The translations under genes and the position numbers were made by a program. Below the pieces are notes generated by a model, which was not told the origin of the DNA, ran no database searches, and worked only from the letters and a program-made list of their open reading frames with translations. From assembly GCF_029227915.1 (NCBI RefSeq), contig NC_079888.1, positions 23,850,001-23,914,000 on the forward strand: a stretch of 64,000 nucleotides of DNA. Reading direction: 5' to 3'. The DNA is from Hydractinia symbiolongicarpus (taxonomy: Eukaryota > Cnidaria > Hydrozoa > Anthoathecata > Hydractiniidae). Shown piece after piece: positions 34,693 to 47,041 of the stretch (position 1 is the first letter of the stretch; the number at the start of each line of letters is the position of its first letter).

Positions 34693-37600
34693 CGTTCGGG
34701 AAATGAGTTTACTCCGTGGGTACTTTCTTTGTATACTTTTGACTATACGGGCCAAGCCGGGATTTACGGGAAATCGCGGGTTTTCGTTTGCCGGCGATTA
34801 AACTTCTTTTATTCAGCGTCTCATCAAAAATGAAAACATTTTTAAAAACTACAAGTCTCATGCGTTTTAGTGGTGAAAAAGTAATTTAAAAAATTGTTCG
34901 GGAAATGAGTTTACTCCGTGGGTACTTTCTTTGTATACTTTTGACTATACGGGCCAAGCCGGGATTTACGGGAAATCGCGGGTTTTCGTTTGCTGGCGAT
35001 TAAACTTCTTTTATTCATCGTCTCATCAAAAATGAAAACATTTTTAAAAACTACAAGTCTCATGCGTTTTAGTGGTGAAAAAGTAATTTAAAAAATCGTT
35101 CGGGAAATTAGTTTACTTCCTGGGTACTTTCTTTGTATACTTTTGACTATACGGGCCAAGCCCGGGATTTACGGGAAATCGCGGTTTTTCGTTTGCCGGC
35201 GATTAAACTTATTTTATTCAGCGTCTCATCAAAAATGAAAACATTTTTGAAAACTACAAGTCTCATGCGTTTTAGTGGTGAAAAAATAATTTAAAAAATC
35301 GTTCGGGAAATGAGTTTACTCCCTGGGTACTTTCTTTGTATACTTTTGACTATACGGGACAAGCCGAGATTTACGGGAAATCGCGGGTTTTCGTTTGCCG
35401 GCGATTAAACTTCTTTTATTCAGCGTCTCATCAAAAATGAAAACATTTTTGAAAACTACAAGTCTCATGCGTTTTAGTGGTGAAATAATAATTTAAAAAA
35501 TCGTTTGGGAAATGAGTTTACTCCCTGGCTACTTTCTTTGTATACTTTTGACTATACGGGCCGAGTCCAGGATTTACGGGAAATCGCAGGTTTTCGTTTG
35601 CCGGCGATTAAACTTCTTTTATTCAGCGTCTCATCAAAAATGAAAACATTTTTAAAAACTACAAATCTCATGCGTTTTAGTGGTGAAAAAGTAATTTAAA
35701 AAATCGTTCGGGAAATGAGTTTACTCCCTGAGTACTTTTTTGTATACTTTTGACTATACGGGCCAAGCCCGGGATTTACGGGAAATCGCGGATTTTTGTT
35801 CGCCGGCGATTAAACTTCTTTTATTTAGCGTCCCATCAAATATGAAAATATTTTTGAAAACTACAAGTCTCATGCGTTTAGTGGTAAAAAAATAATATAA
35901 AAAATCGTTCGGGAAATGAGTTTACTCCCTGGGTACTTTCTTTGTATACTTTTGACTATACGGGCCAAGCCCGGGATTTACGGGAAATCGCGGGTTTTCG
36001 TTTGCTGGCGATTAAACTTCTTTTATTCAGCGTCTCATCAAAAATGAAAACATTTTTAAAAACTACAAGTCTCATGGGCTTTAGTGGTGAAAAAAAAATT
36101 TAAAAAATCGTTCTGGAAATGGGTTTACTCACAGGGTACTTTCTTTGTATACATTCGACTATACGTGCCAAGCCCGGGATATACGGGAAATCGCGGGTTT
36201 TCGTTTGCCGGCGATTAAACTTCTTTTATCCAGCGTCTCATGAAAAATGAAAACATTTTTGAAAACTACAAGTCTCATGCGTTTTAGTGGTGAAAAAATA
36301 ATTTAAAAAATCGTTCTGGAAATGAGTTTACTCCCTGGGTACTTTCTTTGTATACTTTTGACTATACGGGACGAGTCCGGGATTTCCGGGAAATCGCAGG
36401 TTTTCGTTTGCCGACGATTAAACTGGTTTTATTCATCGTCTCATCAAAAATGAAAACATTCTTGAAAACTACAAGTCTCATGCGTTTTAGTGGTGAAATA
36501 ATAATTTAAAAAATCGTTTGGGAAATGAGTTTACTCCCTGGGTACTTTCTTTGTATACTTTTGACTATACGGGCCGAGTCCAGGATTTACGGGAAATCGC
36601 AGGTTTTCGTTTGCCGGCGATTAAACTTCTTTTATTCAGCGTCTCATCAAAAATGAAAACATTCTTGAAAACTACAAGTCTCATGCGTTTTAGTGGTGAA
36701 ATAATAATTTAAAAAATCGTTTGGGAAATGAGTTTACTCCCTGGCTACTTTCTTTGTATACTTTTGACTATACGGGCCGAGTCCAGGATTTACGGGAAAT
36801 CGCAGGTTTTCGTTTGCCGGCGATTAAACTTCTTTTATTCAGCGTCTCATCAAAAATGAAAACATTTTTAAAAACTACAAGTCTCATGCGTTTTAGTGGT
36901 GAAAAAGTAATTTAAAAAATCGTTCGGGAAATGAGTTTACTCCCTGGGTACTTTCTTTGTATACTTTTGACTATACGGGCCCAGTCCGGGATTTACGGGA
37001 AATGGCGGATTTTCGTTTGCCGGCGATTAAACTTCTTTTATTCAGCGTCCCATCAAATATGAAAATATTTTTGAAAACTACAAGTCTCATGCGTTTAGTG
37101 GTAAAAAAATGATATAAAAAATCGTTCGGGAAATGAGTTTACTCCCTGGGTACTTTCTTTGTAAACTTTTGACTATACGGGCCAAGCCCGGGATTTACGG
37201 GAAATCGCGGGTTTTCGTTTGCCGGCGATTAAACTGCCTTTATTCAGCGTCTCATCAAAAATGAAAACATTTTTGAAAACTACAAGTCTCATGCGTTTTA
37301 GTGGTGAAAAAATAATTTAAAAAATCGTTCGGGAAATGAGTTTACTCCCTGGGTACTTTCTTTGTAAACTTTTGACTATACGGCCCAAGCCCGGGATTTA
37401 CGGGAAATCGCGGGTTTTCGTTTGCCGGCGATTAAACTGCTTTTATTCAGCGTCTCATCAAAAATGAAAACATTTTTAAAAACTACAAGTCTTATGCGTT
37501 TTAGTGGTGAAATAATAATTTAAAAAATCGTTCTGGAAATGCGTTTACTCCCTGGGTACTTTCTTTGTATACTTTTGACTATACGGGCCGAGTCCGGGAT

Positions 37601-39750
37601 TTAGGGAAATCGCAGGTTTTCGTTTGCCGGCGATTAAACTGCTTTTATTCAGCGTCTCATCAAAAATGAAAACATTTTTGAAAACTACAAGTCTCATGCG
37701 TTTTAGTGGTGAAAAAATAATTTAAAAAATCGTTCGGGAAATGAGTTTACTCCGTGGGTACTTTCTTTGTATACTTTTGACTATACGGGCCAAGCCGGGA
37801 TTTACGGGAAATCGCGGGTTTTCGTTTGCCGGCGATTAAACTTCTTTTATTCAGCGTCTCATCAAAAATGAAAACATTTTTAAAAACTACAAGTCTCATG
37901 CGTTTTAGTGGTGAAAAAGTAATTTAAAAAATCGTTCGGGAAATGAGTTTACTCCCTGGGTACTTTCTTTGTATACTTTTGACTATACGGGCCGAGTCCG
38001 GGATTTACGGGAAATGGCGGATTTTCGTTTGCCGGCGATTAAACTTCTTTTATTCAGCGTCCCATCAAATATGAAAATATTTTTGAAAACTACAAGTCTC
38101 AGGCGTTTAGTGGTAAAAAAATAATATAAAAATCGTTCGGGAAATGAGTTTACTCCCTGGGTACTTTCTTTGTAAACTTTTGACTATACGGGCCAATCCC
38201 GGGATTTACGGGAAATCGCGGGTTTTCGTTTGCCGGCGATTAAACTGCTTTTATTCAGCGTCTCATCAAAAATGAAAACATTTTTAAAAACTACAAGTCT
38301 TATGCGCTTTAGTGGTGAAATAATAATTTAAAAAATCGTTCTGGAAATGCGTTTACTCCCTGGGTACTTTCTTTGTATACTTTTGACTATACGGGCCGAG
38401 TCCGGGATTTAGGGAAGTCGCAGGTTTTCGTTTGCCGGCGATTAAACTGCCTTAATTCAGCGTCTCATCAAAAATGAAAACATTTTTAAAAACTACAAGT
38501 CTCATGCGTTTTAGTGGTGAAAAAGTAATTTAAAAAATTGTTCGGGAAATGAGTTTACTCCGTGGGTACTTTCTTTGTATACTTTTGACTATACGGGCCA
38601 AGCCGGGATTTACGGGAAATCGCGGGTTTTCGTTTGCCGGCGATTAAACTTCTTTTATTCAGCGTCCCATCAAATATGAAAATATTTTTGAAAACTACAA
38701 GTCTCAGGCGTTTAGTGGTAAAAAAATAATATAAAAATCGTTCGGGAAATGAGTTTACTCCCTGGGTACTTTCTTTGTAAACTTTTGACTATACGGGCCA
38801 ATCCCGGGATTTACGGGAAATCGCGGGTTTTCGTTTGCCGGCGATTAAACTGCCTTAATTCAGCGTCTCATCAAAAATGAAAACATTTTTGAAAACTACA
38901 AGTCTCATGCGTTTTAGTGGTGAAAAAATAATTTAAAAAATCGTTCGGGAAATGAGTTTACTCCGTGGGTACTTTCTTTGTATACTTTTGACTATACGGG
39001 CCAAGCCGGGATTTACGGGAAATCGCGGGTTTTCGTTTGCTGGCGATTAAACTTCTTTTATTCATCGTCTCATCAAAAATGAAAACATTTTTAAAAACTA
39101 CAAGTCTCATGCGTTTTAGTGGTGAAAAAGTAATTTAAAAAATCGTTCGGGAAATTAGTTTACTTCCTGGGTACTTTCTTTGTATACTTTTGACTATACG
39201 GGCCAAGCCCGGGATTTACGGGAAATCGCGGGTTTTCGTTTGCCGGCGATTAAACTTCTTTAATTCAGCGTCTCATCAAAAATGAAAACATTTTTGAAAA
39301 CTACAAGTCTCATGCGTTTTAGTGGTGAAAAAATAATTTAAAAAATCGTTCGGGAAATGAGTTTACTCCCTGGGTACTTTCTTTGTATACTTTTGACTAT
39401 ACGGCCGAGTCCGGGATTTACGGGAAATCGCGGATTTTCGTTTGCCGGCGATTAAACTTCTTTTATTCAGCGTCCCATCAAATATGAAAATATTTTTGAA
39501 AACTACAAGTCTCATGCGTTTAGTGGTAAAAAAATAATATAAAAAATCGTTCGGGAAATGAGTTTACTCCCTGGGTACTTTTTTTGTATACTTTTGACTA
39601 TACGGGCCAAGCCCGGGATTTACGGGAAATCGCGGGTTTTCGTTTGCCGGCGATTAAACTTCTTTTATTCAGCGTCTCATCAAAAATGAAAACATTTTTG
39701 AAAACTACAAGTCTCATGCGTTTTAGTGGTGAAAAAGTAATTTAAAAAAT
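34693..39750 (+). repeat. Reshuffled run of 25 monomers (B, C, D, F, G, I-M, U, A, E types)
   Basis: Order read: B-B-C-I-F-G-U-J-K-L-F-D-M-M-A-B-D-M-A-B/D-M-B-C-D-E. Fragments of several HORs follow one another without a clear period: G-U-J-K-L-F is a copy of the 39751 unit lacking H and I, and D-M-A echoes the 30.4-34.7 kb unit. A 605-bp (three-monomer) duplication is marked by TCTCAGGCGTTTAG (near 38096 and 38701) and GGCCAATCCC (38191 and 38796). Two monomers with GCTGGCG and ATTCATCGTC (near 34990 and 39040) tie its two ends together. Confidence 0.83.
38539..38738 (+). repeat. Chimeric monomer B/D
   Basis: The unit begins as B (TGTTCGGG, CTCCGTGGG, CCAAGCCGGG, GCGGGTTTTCG) and ends as D (CCCATCAAATATG, TCTCAGGCGTTTAG, TAATATAAAAATCG). 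The switch lies in the ACTTCTTTTATTCAG stretch. The following M monomer (38739) in turn has an A-type tail (ACTGCCTTAATTC), so two switches sit within 400 bp. Confidence 0.85.
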
Positions 39751-41370
39751 CGTTCGGGAAATGAGTTTACTCCCTGAGTACTTTTTTGTATACTTTTGAC
39801 TATACGGGCCAAGCCCGGGATTTACGGGAAATCGCGGATTTTTGTTCGCCGGCGATTAAACTTCTTTCATTTAGCGTCCCATCAAATATGAAAATATTTT
39901 TGAAAACTACAAGTCTCATGCGTTTAGTGGTAAAAAAATAATATAAAAAATCGTTCGGGAAATGAGTTTACTCCCTGGGTACTTTCTTTGTATACTTTTG
40001 ACTATACGGGCCAAGCCCGGGATTTACGGGAAATCGCGGGTTTTCGTTTGCCGGCGATTAAACTTCTTTTATTCAGCGTCTCATCAAAAATGAAAACATT
40101 TTTAAAAACTACAAGTCTTATGCGTTTTAGTGGTGAAAAAATAATTTAAAAAATCGATCTGGAAATGAGTTTACTCCCTGGGTACTTTCTTTGTATACTT
40201 TTGACTATACGGGCCGAGTCCGGGATTTAGGGAAATCACAGGTTTTCGTTTGCCGGCGATTAAACTGCTTTTATTCAGCGTCTAATCAAAAATGAAAACA
40301 TTTTTGAAAACTACAAGTCTCATGCGTTTTAGTGGTGAAAAAATAATTTAAAAAATCGTTCGCGAAATGAGTTTACTCCCTGGGTACTTTCTTTGTATAC
40401 TTTTGACTATACGGGACAAGCCGGGATTTACGGGAAATCGCGGGTTTTCGTTTGCCGGCGATTAAACTTCTTTTATTCAGCGTCTCATCAAAATTAAAAA
40501 CATTTTTAAAAACTACAAGTCTCATGGGCTTTAGTGGTGAAAAAAAAATTTAAAAAATCGTTCTGGAAATGGGTTTACTCACAGGGTACTTTCTTTGTAT
40601 ACATTCGACTATACGTGCCAAGCCCGGGATTTACGGGAAATCGCGGGTTTTCGTTTGCCGGCGATTAAACTTCTTTTATCCAGCGTCTCATGAAAAATGA
40701 AAACATTTTTGAAAACTACAAGTCTCATGCGTTTTAGTGGTGAAAAAATAATTTAAAAAATCGTTCTGGAAATGAGTTTACTCCCTGGGTACTTTCTTTG
40801 TATACTTTTGACTATACGGGCCGAGTCCGGGATTTCCGGGAAATCGCAGGTTTTCGTTTGCCGACGATTAAACTGCTTTTATTCATCGTCTCATCAAAAA
40901 TGAAAACATTCTTGAAAACTACAAGTCTCATGCGTTTTAGTGGTGAAATAATAATTTAAAAAATCGTTTGGGAAATGAGTTTACTCCCTGGGTACTTTCT
41001 TTGTATACTTTTGACTATACGGGCCGAGTCCAGGATTTACGGGAAATCGCAGGTTTTCGTTTGCCGGCGATTAAACTTCTTTTATTCAGCGTCTCATCAA
41101 AAATGAAAACATTCTTGAAAACTACAAGTCTCATGCGTTTTAGTGGTGAAATAATAATTTAAAAAATCGTTTGGGAAATGAGTTTACTCCCTGGCTACTT
41201 TCTTTGTATACTTTTGACTATACGGGCCGAGTCCAGGATTTACGGGAAATCGCAGGTTTTCGTTTGCCGGCGATTAAACTTCTTTTATTCAGCGTCTCAT
41301 CAAAAATGAAAACATTCTTGAAAACTACAAGTCTCATGCGTTTTAGTGGTGAAATAATAATTTAAAAAAT
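39751..41370 (+). repeat. HOR family G-U-H-I-J-K-L-F, 8-mer copy
   Basis: Eight monomers, 1620 bp: G (TTTTTGTTCGCC), U, H (CGATCTGG), I (GGGACAAGCC), J (GGGTTTACTCACAGG), K (TTTCCGGG), L (203-bp type with GAAATAATAATTT), F (CTGGCTAC). G has the short CTGAGTACTTTTTTG form, also seen at about 35727. In I, AAATTAAAAACA replaces AAATTGAAAACA near 40492. Confidence 0.88.
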
Positions 41371-41572
41371 CGTTTGGGAAATGAGTTTACTCCCTGGCTA
41401 CTTTCTTTGTATACTTTTGACTATACGGGCCGAGTCCAGGATTTACGGGAAATCGCAGGTTTTTGTTCGCCGGCGATTAAACTTCTTTTATTTAGCGTCC
41501 CATCAAATATGAAAATATTTTTGAAAACTACAAGTCTCATGCGTTTAGTGGTAAAAAAATAATATAAAAAAT
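41371..41572 (+). repeat. Chimeric monomer F/G
   Basis: The front has F tags (CTGGCTAC, GTCCAGG, CGCAGG); from about 41460 it is G (TTTTTGTTCGCC, TTTAGCGTCCC, AAATATG, GTTTAGTGGTAAAA). The switch lies within the GGTTTT stretch after GAAATCGCA. Confidence 0.85.
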
Positions 41573-43192
41573 CGTTCGGGAAATGAGTTTACTCCCTGTG
41601 TACTTTCTTTGTATACTTTTGACTATACGGGCCAAGCCCGGGATTTACGGGAAATCGCGGGTTTTCGTTTGCCGGCGATTAAACTTCTTTTATTCAGCGT
41701 CTCATCAAAAATGAAAACATTTTTAAAAACTACAAGTCTTATGCGTTTTAGTGGTGAAAAAATAATTTAAAAAATCGATCTGGAAATGAGTTTACTCCCT
41801 GGGTACTTTCTTTGTATACTTTTGACTATACGGGCCGAGTCCGGGATTTAGGGAAATCGTAGGTTTTCGTTTGCCGGCGATTAAACTGCTTTTATTCAGC
41901 GTCTCATCAAAAATGAAAACATTTTTGAAAACTACAAGTCTCATGCGTTTTAGTGGTGAAAAAATAATTTAAAAAATCGTTCGCAAAATGAGTTTACTCC
42001 CTGGGTACTTTCTTTGTATACTTTTGACTATACGGGACAAGCCGGGATTTACGGGAAATCGCGGGTTTTCGTTTGCCGGCGATTAAACTTCTTTTATTCA
42101 GCGTCTCATCAAAATTGAAAACATTTTTAAAAACTACAAGTCTCATGGGCTTGAGTGGTGAAAAAATAATTTAAAAAATCGTTCTGGGAATGGGTTTACT
42201 CACAGGGTACTTTCTTTGTATACATTCGACTATACGTGCCAAGCCCGGGATTTACGGGAAATCGCGGGTTTTCGTTTGCCGGCGATTAAACTTCTTTTAT
42301 CCAGCTCTCATGAAAAATGAAAACATTTTTGAAAACTACAAGTCTCATGCGTTTTAGTGGTGAAAAAATAATTTAAAAAATCGTTCTGGAAATGAGTTTA
42401 CTCCCTGGGTACTTTCTTTGTATACTTTTGACTATACGGGCCGAGTCCAGGATTTACGAGAAATCGCAGGTTTTCGTTTGCCGGCGATTAAACTTCTTTT
42501 ATTCAGCGTCTCATCAAAAATGAAAACATTTTTAAAAACTACAAGTCTCATGCGTTTTAGTGGTGAAAAATAATTTAAAAAATCGTTCGGGAAATGAGTT
42601 TACTCCCTGGGTACTTTCTTTGTATACTTTTGACTATACGGGCCAAGCCCGGGATTTACGAGAAATCGCGGGTTTTCGTTTGCCGGCGATTAAACTTCTT
42701 TTATTCAGTGTCTCATCAAAAATGAAAACATTTTTAAAAACTACAAGTCTTATGCGTTTTAGTGGTGAAAAAATAATTTAAAAAATCGTTCTGGAAATGA
42801 GTTTACTCCCTGGGTACTTTCTTTGTATACATTCGACTATACGTGCCAAGCCCGGGATGTTCGGAAAATCGCGGGTTTTCGTTTGCCGGCGATTAAACTG
42901 CTTTTATTCAGCGTCTCATGAAAAATGAAAACATTCTTGAAAACTACAAGTCTCATGCGTTTTAGTGGTGAAATAATAATTTAAAAAATCGTTTGGGAAA
43001 TGAGTTTACTCCCTGGGTACTTTCTTTCTATGCTTTTGACTATACGAGCCGAGTGCAGGATTTACGGGAAATCGCAGGTTTTCGTTTGCCGGCGATTAAA
43101 CTTCTTTTATTCAGCGTCTCATCAAAAATGAAAACATTTTTAAAAACTACAAGTCTCATGGGTTTTAGTGGTGAAAAAGTAATTTAAAAAAT
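41371..43192 (+). repeat. HOR family copy: F/G-U-H-I-J-L-V-Y-Z, 9-mer
   Basis: Nine monomers, 1822 bp. The first is an F/G chimera. K is missing after J and the unit continues into V-Y-Z, types that also close the next copies. Its Z starts CGTTTGGG rather than TTCCTTTGGG and so lacks the extra base found in the Z monomers at 11168, 25971, 30637, 32665 and 63446. Confidence 0.87.
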
Positions 43193-44813
43193 CGTTCGGG
43201 AAATGAGTTTACTCCCTGGGTACTTTTTTGTATACTTTTGACTATACGGGCCAAGCCCGGGATTTACGGGAAATCGCGGATTTTTGTTCGCCGGCGATTA
43301 AACTTCTTTTATTTAGCGTCCCATCAAATATGAAAATATTTTTGAAAACTACAAGTCTCATGCGTTTAGTGGTAAAAAAATAATATAAAAAATCGTTCGG
43401 GAAATGAGTTTACTCCCTGGGTACTTTCTTTGTATACTTTTGACTATACGGGCCAAGCCCGGGATTTACGGGAAATCGCGGGTTTTCGTTTGCCGGCGAT
43501 TAAACTTCTTTTATTCAGCGTCTCATCAAAAATGAAAACATTTTTAAAAACTACAAGTCTTATGCGTTTTAGTGGTGAAAAAATAATTTAAAAAATCGAT
43601 CTGGAAATGAGTTTACTCCCTGGGTACTTTCTTTGTATACTTTTGACTATACGGGCCGAGTCCGGGATTTCCGGGAAATCGCAGGTTTTCGTTTGCCGAC
43701 GATTAAACTGCTTTTATTCAGCGTCTCATCAAAAATGAAAACATTCTTGAAAACTACAAGTCTCATGCGTTTTAGTGGTGAAATAATAATTTAAAAAATC
43801 GTTTGGGAAATGAGTTTACTCCCTGGGTACTTTCTTTGTATACTTTTGACTATACGGGCCGAGTCCAGGATTTACGGGAAATCGCAGGTTTTCGTTTGCC
43901 GGCGATTAAACTTCTTTTATTCAGCGTCTCATCAAAAATGAAAACATTTTTAAAAACTACAAGTCTCATGCGTTTTAGTGGTGAAAAATAATTTAAAAAA
44001 TCGTTCGGGAAATGAGTTTACTCCCTGGGTACTTTCTTTGTATACTTTTGACTATACGGGCCAAGCCCGGGATTTACGAGAAATCGCGGGTTTTCGTTTG
44101 CCGGCGATTAAACTTCTTTTATTCAGTGTCTCATCAAAAATGAAAATATTTTTAAAAACTACAAGTCTTATGCGTTTTAGTGGTGAAAAAATAATTTAAA
44201 AAATCGTTCTGGAAATGAGTTTACTCCCTGGGTACTTTCTTTGTATACATTCGACTATACGTGCCAAGCCCGGGATTTTCGGAAAATCGCGGGTTTTCGT
44301 TTGCCGGCGATTAAACTGCTTTTATTCAGCGTCTCATGAAAAATGAAAACATTCTTGAAAACTACAAGTCTCATGCGTTTTAGTGGTGAAATAATAATTT
44401 AAAAAATCGTTTGGGAAATGAGTTTACTCCCTGGGTACTTTCTTTCTATGCTTTTGACTATACGAGCCGAGTGCAGGATTTTCGGGAAATCGCAGGTTTT
44501 CGTTTGCCGGCGATTAAACTTCTTTTATTCAGCGTCTCATCAAAAATGAAAACATTTTTAAAAACTGCAAGTCTCATGGGCTTTAGTGATGAAATAATAA
44601 TTTAAAAAATCGTTTGGGAAATGAGTTTACTCCCTGGGTACTTTCTTTGTATACTTTTGACTATACGGGCCGAGTCCAGGATTTACGGGAAATCGCAGGT
44701 TTTCGTTTGCCGGCGATTAAACTTCTTTTATTCAGCGTCTCATCAAAAATGAAAACATTTTTAAAAACTACAAGTCTCATGCGTTTTAGTGGTGAAAAAG
44801 TAATTTAAAAAAT
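43193..44813 (+). repeat. HOR family copy: G-U-H/K-L-V-Y-Z-L, 8-mer
   Basis: Eight monomers, 1621 bp. One H/K chimera (43597-43799) replaces the four monomers H-I-J-K of longer copies, so this copy is the product of a deletion between H and K. The closing part L-V-Y-Z matches 42382-43192 at an offset of 1418 bp. Confidence 0.88.
43597..43799 (+). repeat. Chimeric monomer H/K
   Basis: It starts CGATCTGG (H) but continues TTTCCGGG, GCCGACG, CATTCTTG and GAAATAATAATTT (K). The crossover falls before the TTTACGGG-equivalent position, near 43665. Confidence 0.87.
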
Positions 44814-47041
44814 CGTTCGGGAAATGAGTTTACTCCCTGGGTACTTTTTTGTATACTTTTGACTATACGGGCCAAGCCCGGGATTTACGGGAAATCGCGG
44901 ATTTTTGTTCGCCGGCGATTAAACTTCTTTTATTTAGCGTCCCATCAAATATGAAAATATTTTTGAAAACTACAAGTCTCATGCGTTTAGTGGTAAAAAA
45001 ATAATATAAAAAATCGTTTGGGAAATGAGTTTACTCCCTGGGTACTTTCTTTGTATACTTTTGACTATACGGGCCAAGCCCGGGATTTACGGGAAATCGC
45101 GGGTTTTCGTTTGCCGGCGATTAAACTTCTTTTATTCAGCGTCTCATCAAAAATGAAAACATTTTTAAAAACTACAAGTCTTATGCGTTTTAGTGGTGAA
45201 AAAATAATTTAAAAAATCGATCTGGAAATGAGTTTACTCCCTGGGTACTTTCTTTGTATACTTTTGACTATACGGGCCGAGTCCGGGATTTAGGGAAATC
45301 GCAGGTTTTCGTTTGCCGGCGATTAAACTGCTTTTATTCAGCGTCTCATCCAAAATGAAAACATTTTTGAAAACTACAAGTCTCATGCGTTTTAGTGGTG
45401 AAAAAATAATTTAAAAAATCGTTCGCAAAATGAGTTTACTCCCTGGGTACTTTCTTTGTATACTTTTGACTATACGGGACAAGCCGGGATTTACGGGAAA
45501 TCGCGGGTTTTCGTTTGCCGGCGATTAAACTTTTTTTATTCAGCGTCTCATCAAAATTGAAAACATTTTTAAAAACTACAAGTCTCATGGGCTTGAGTGG
45601 TGAAAAAATAATTTAAAAAATCGTTCTGGAAATGGGTTTACTCACAGGGTACTTTCTTTGTATACATTCGACTATACGTGCCAAGCCCGGGATTTACGGG
45701 AAATCGCGGGTTTTCGTTTGCCCGCGATTAAACTTCTTTTATCCAGCGTCTCATGAAAAATGAAAACATTTTTGAAAACTACAAGTCTCATGCGTTTTAG
45801 TGGTGAAAAAATAATTTAAAAAATCGTTCTGGAAATGAGTTTACTCCCTGGGTACTTTCTTTGTATACTTTTGACTATACGGGCCGAGTCCGGGATTTCC
45901 GGGAAATCGCAGGTTTTCGTTTGCCGACGATTAAACTGCTTTTATTCAGCGTCTCATCAAAAATGAAAACATTCTTGAAAACTACAAGTCTCATGCGTTT
46001 TAGTGGTGAAATAATAATTTAAAAAATCGTTTGGGAAATGAGTTTACTTCCTGGGTACTTTCTTTGTATACTTTTGACTATACGGGCCGAGTCCAGGATT
46101 TTCGGGAAATCGCAGGTTTTCGTTTGCCGGCGATTAAACTTCTTTTATTCAGCGTCTCATCAAAAATGAAAACATTTTTAAAAACTACAAGTCTCATGCG
46201 TTTTAGTGGTGAAAAATAATTTAAAAAATCGTTCGGGAAATGAGTTTACTCCCTGGGTACTTTCTTTGTATACTTTTGACTATACGGGCCAAGCCCGGGA
46301 TTTACGAGAAATCGCGGGTTTTTGTTTGCCGGCGATTAAACTTCTTTTATTCAGTGTCTCATCAAAAATGAAAACATTTTTAAAAACTACAAGTCTTATG
46401 CGTTTTAGTGGTGAAAAAATAATTTAAAAAATCGTTCTGGAAATGAGTTTACTCCCTGGGTACTTTCTTTGTATACATTCGACTATACGTGCCAAGCCCG
46501 GGATTTTCGGAAAATCGCGGGTTTTCGTTTGCCGGCGATTAAACTGCTTTTATTCAGCGTCTCATGAAAAATGAAAACATTCTTGAAAACTACAAGTCTC
46601 ATGCGTTTTAGTGGTGAAATAATAATTTAAAAAATCGTTTGGGAAATGAGTTTACTCCCTGGGTACTTTCTTTCTATGCTTTTGACTATACGAGCCGAGT
46701 GCAGGATTTTCGGGAAATCGCAGGTTTTCGTTTGCCGGCGATTAAACTTCTTTTATTCAGCGTCTCATCAAAAATGAAAACATTTTTAAAAACTGCAAGT
46801 CTCATGGGCTTTAGTGGTGAAATAATAATTTAAAAAATCGTTTGGGAAATGAGTTTACTCCCTGGGTACTTTCTTTGTATACTTTTGACTATACGGGCCG
46901 AGTCCAGGATTTTCGGGAAATCGCAGGTTTTCGTTTGCCGGCGATTAAACTTCTTTTATTCAGCGTCTCATCAAAAATGAAAACATTTTTAAAAACTACA
47001 AGTCTTATGCGTTTTAGTGGTGAAAAAATAATTTAAAAAAT
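44814..47041 (+). repeat. HOR family copy: G-U-H-I-J-K-L-V-Y-Z-L, 11-mer
   Basis: Eleven monomers, 2228 bp; this is the most complete copy of the unit in the window. It contains every type of the shorter copies in the same order, which makes it the best reference for the family. Small private marks are GTCTCATCCAAAATG in H, GCCCGCG in J and TTTTCGGG in its L monomers. Confidence 0.9.
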
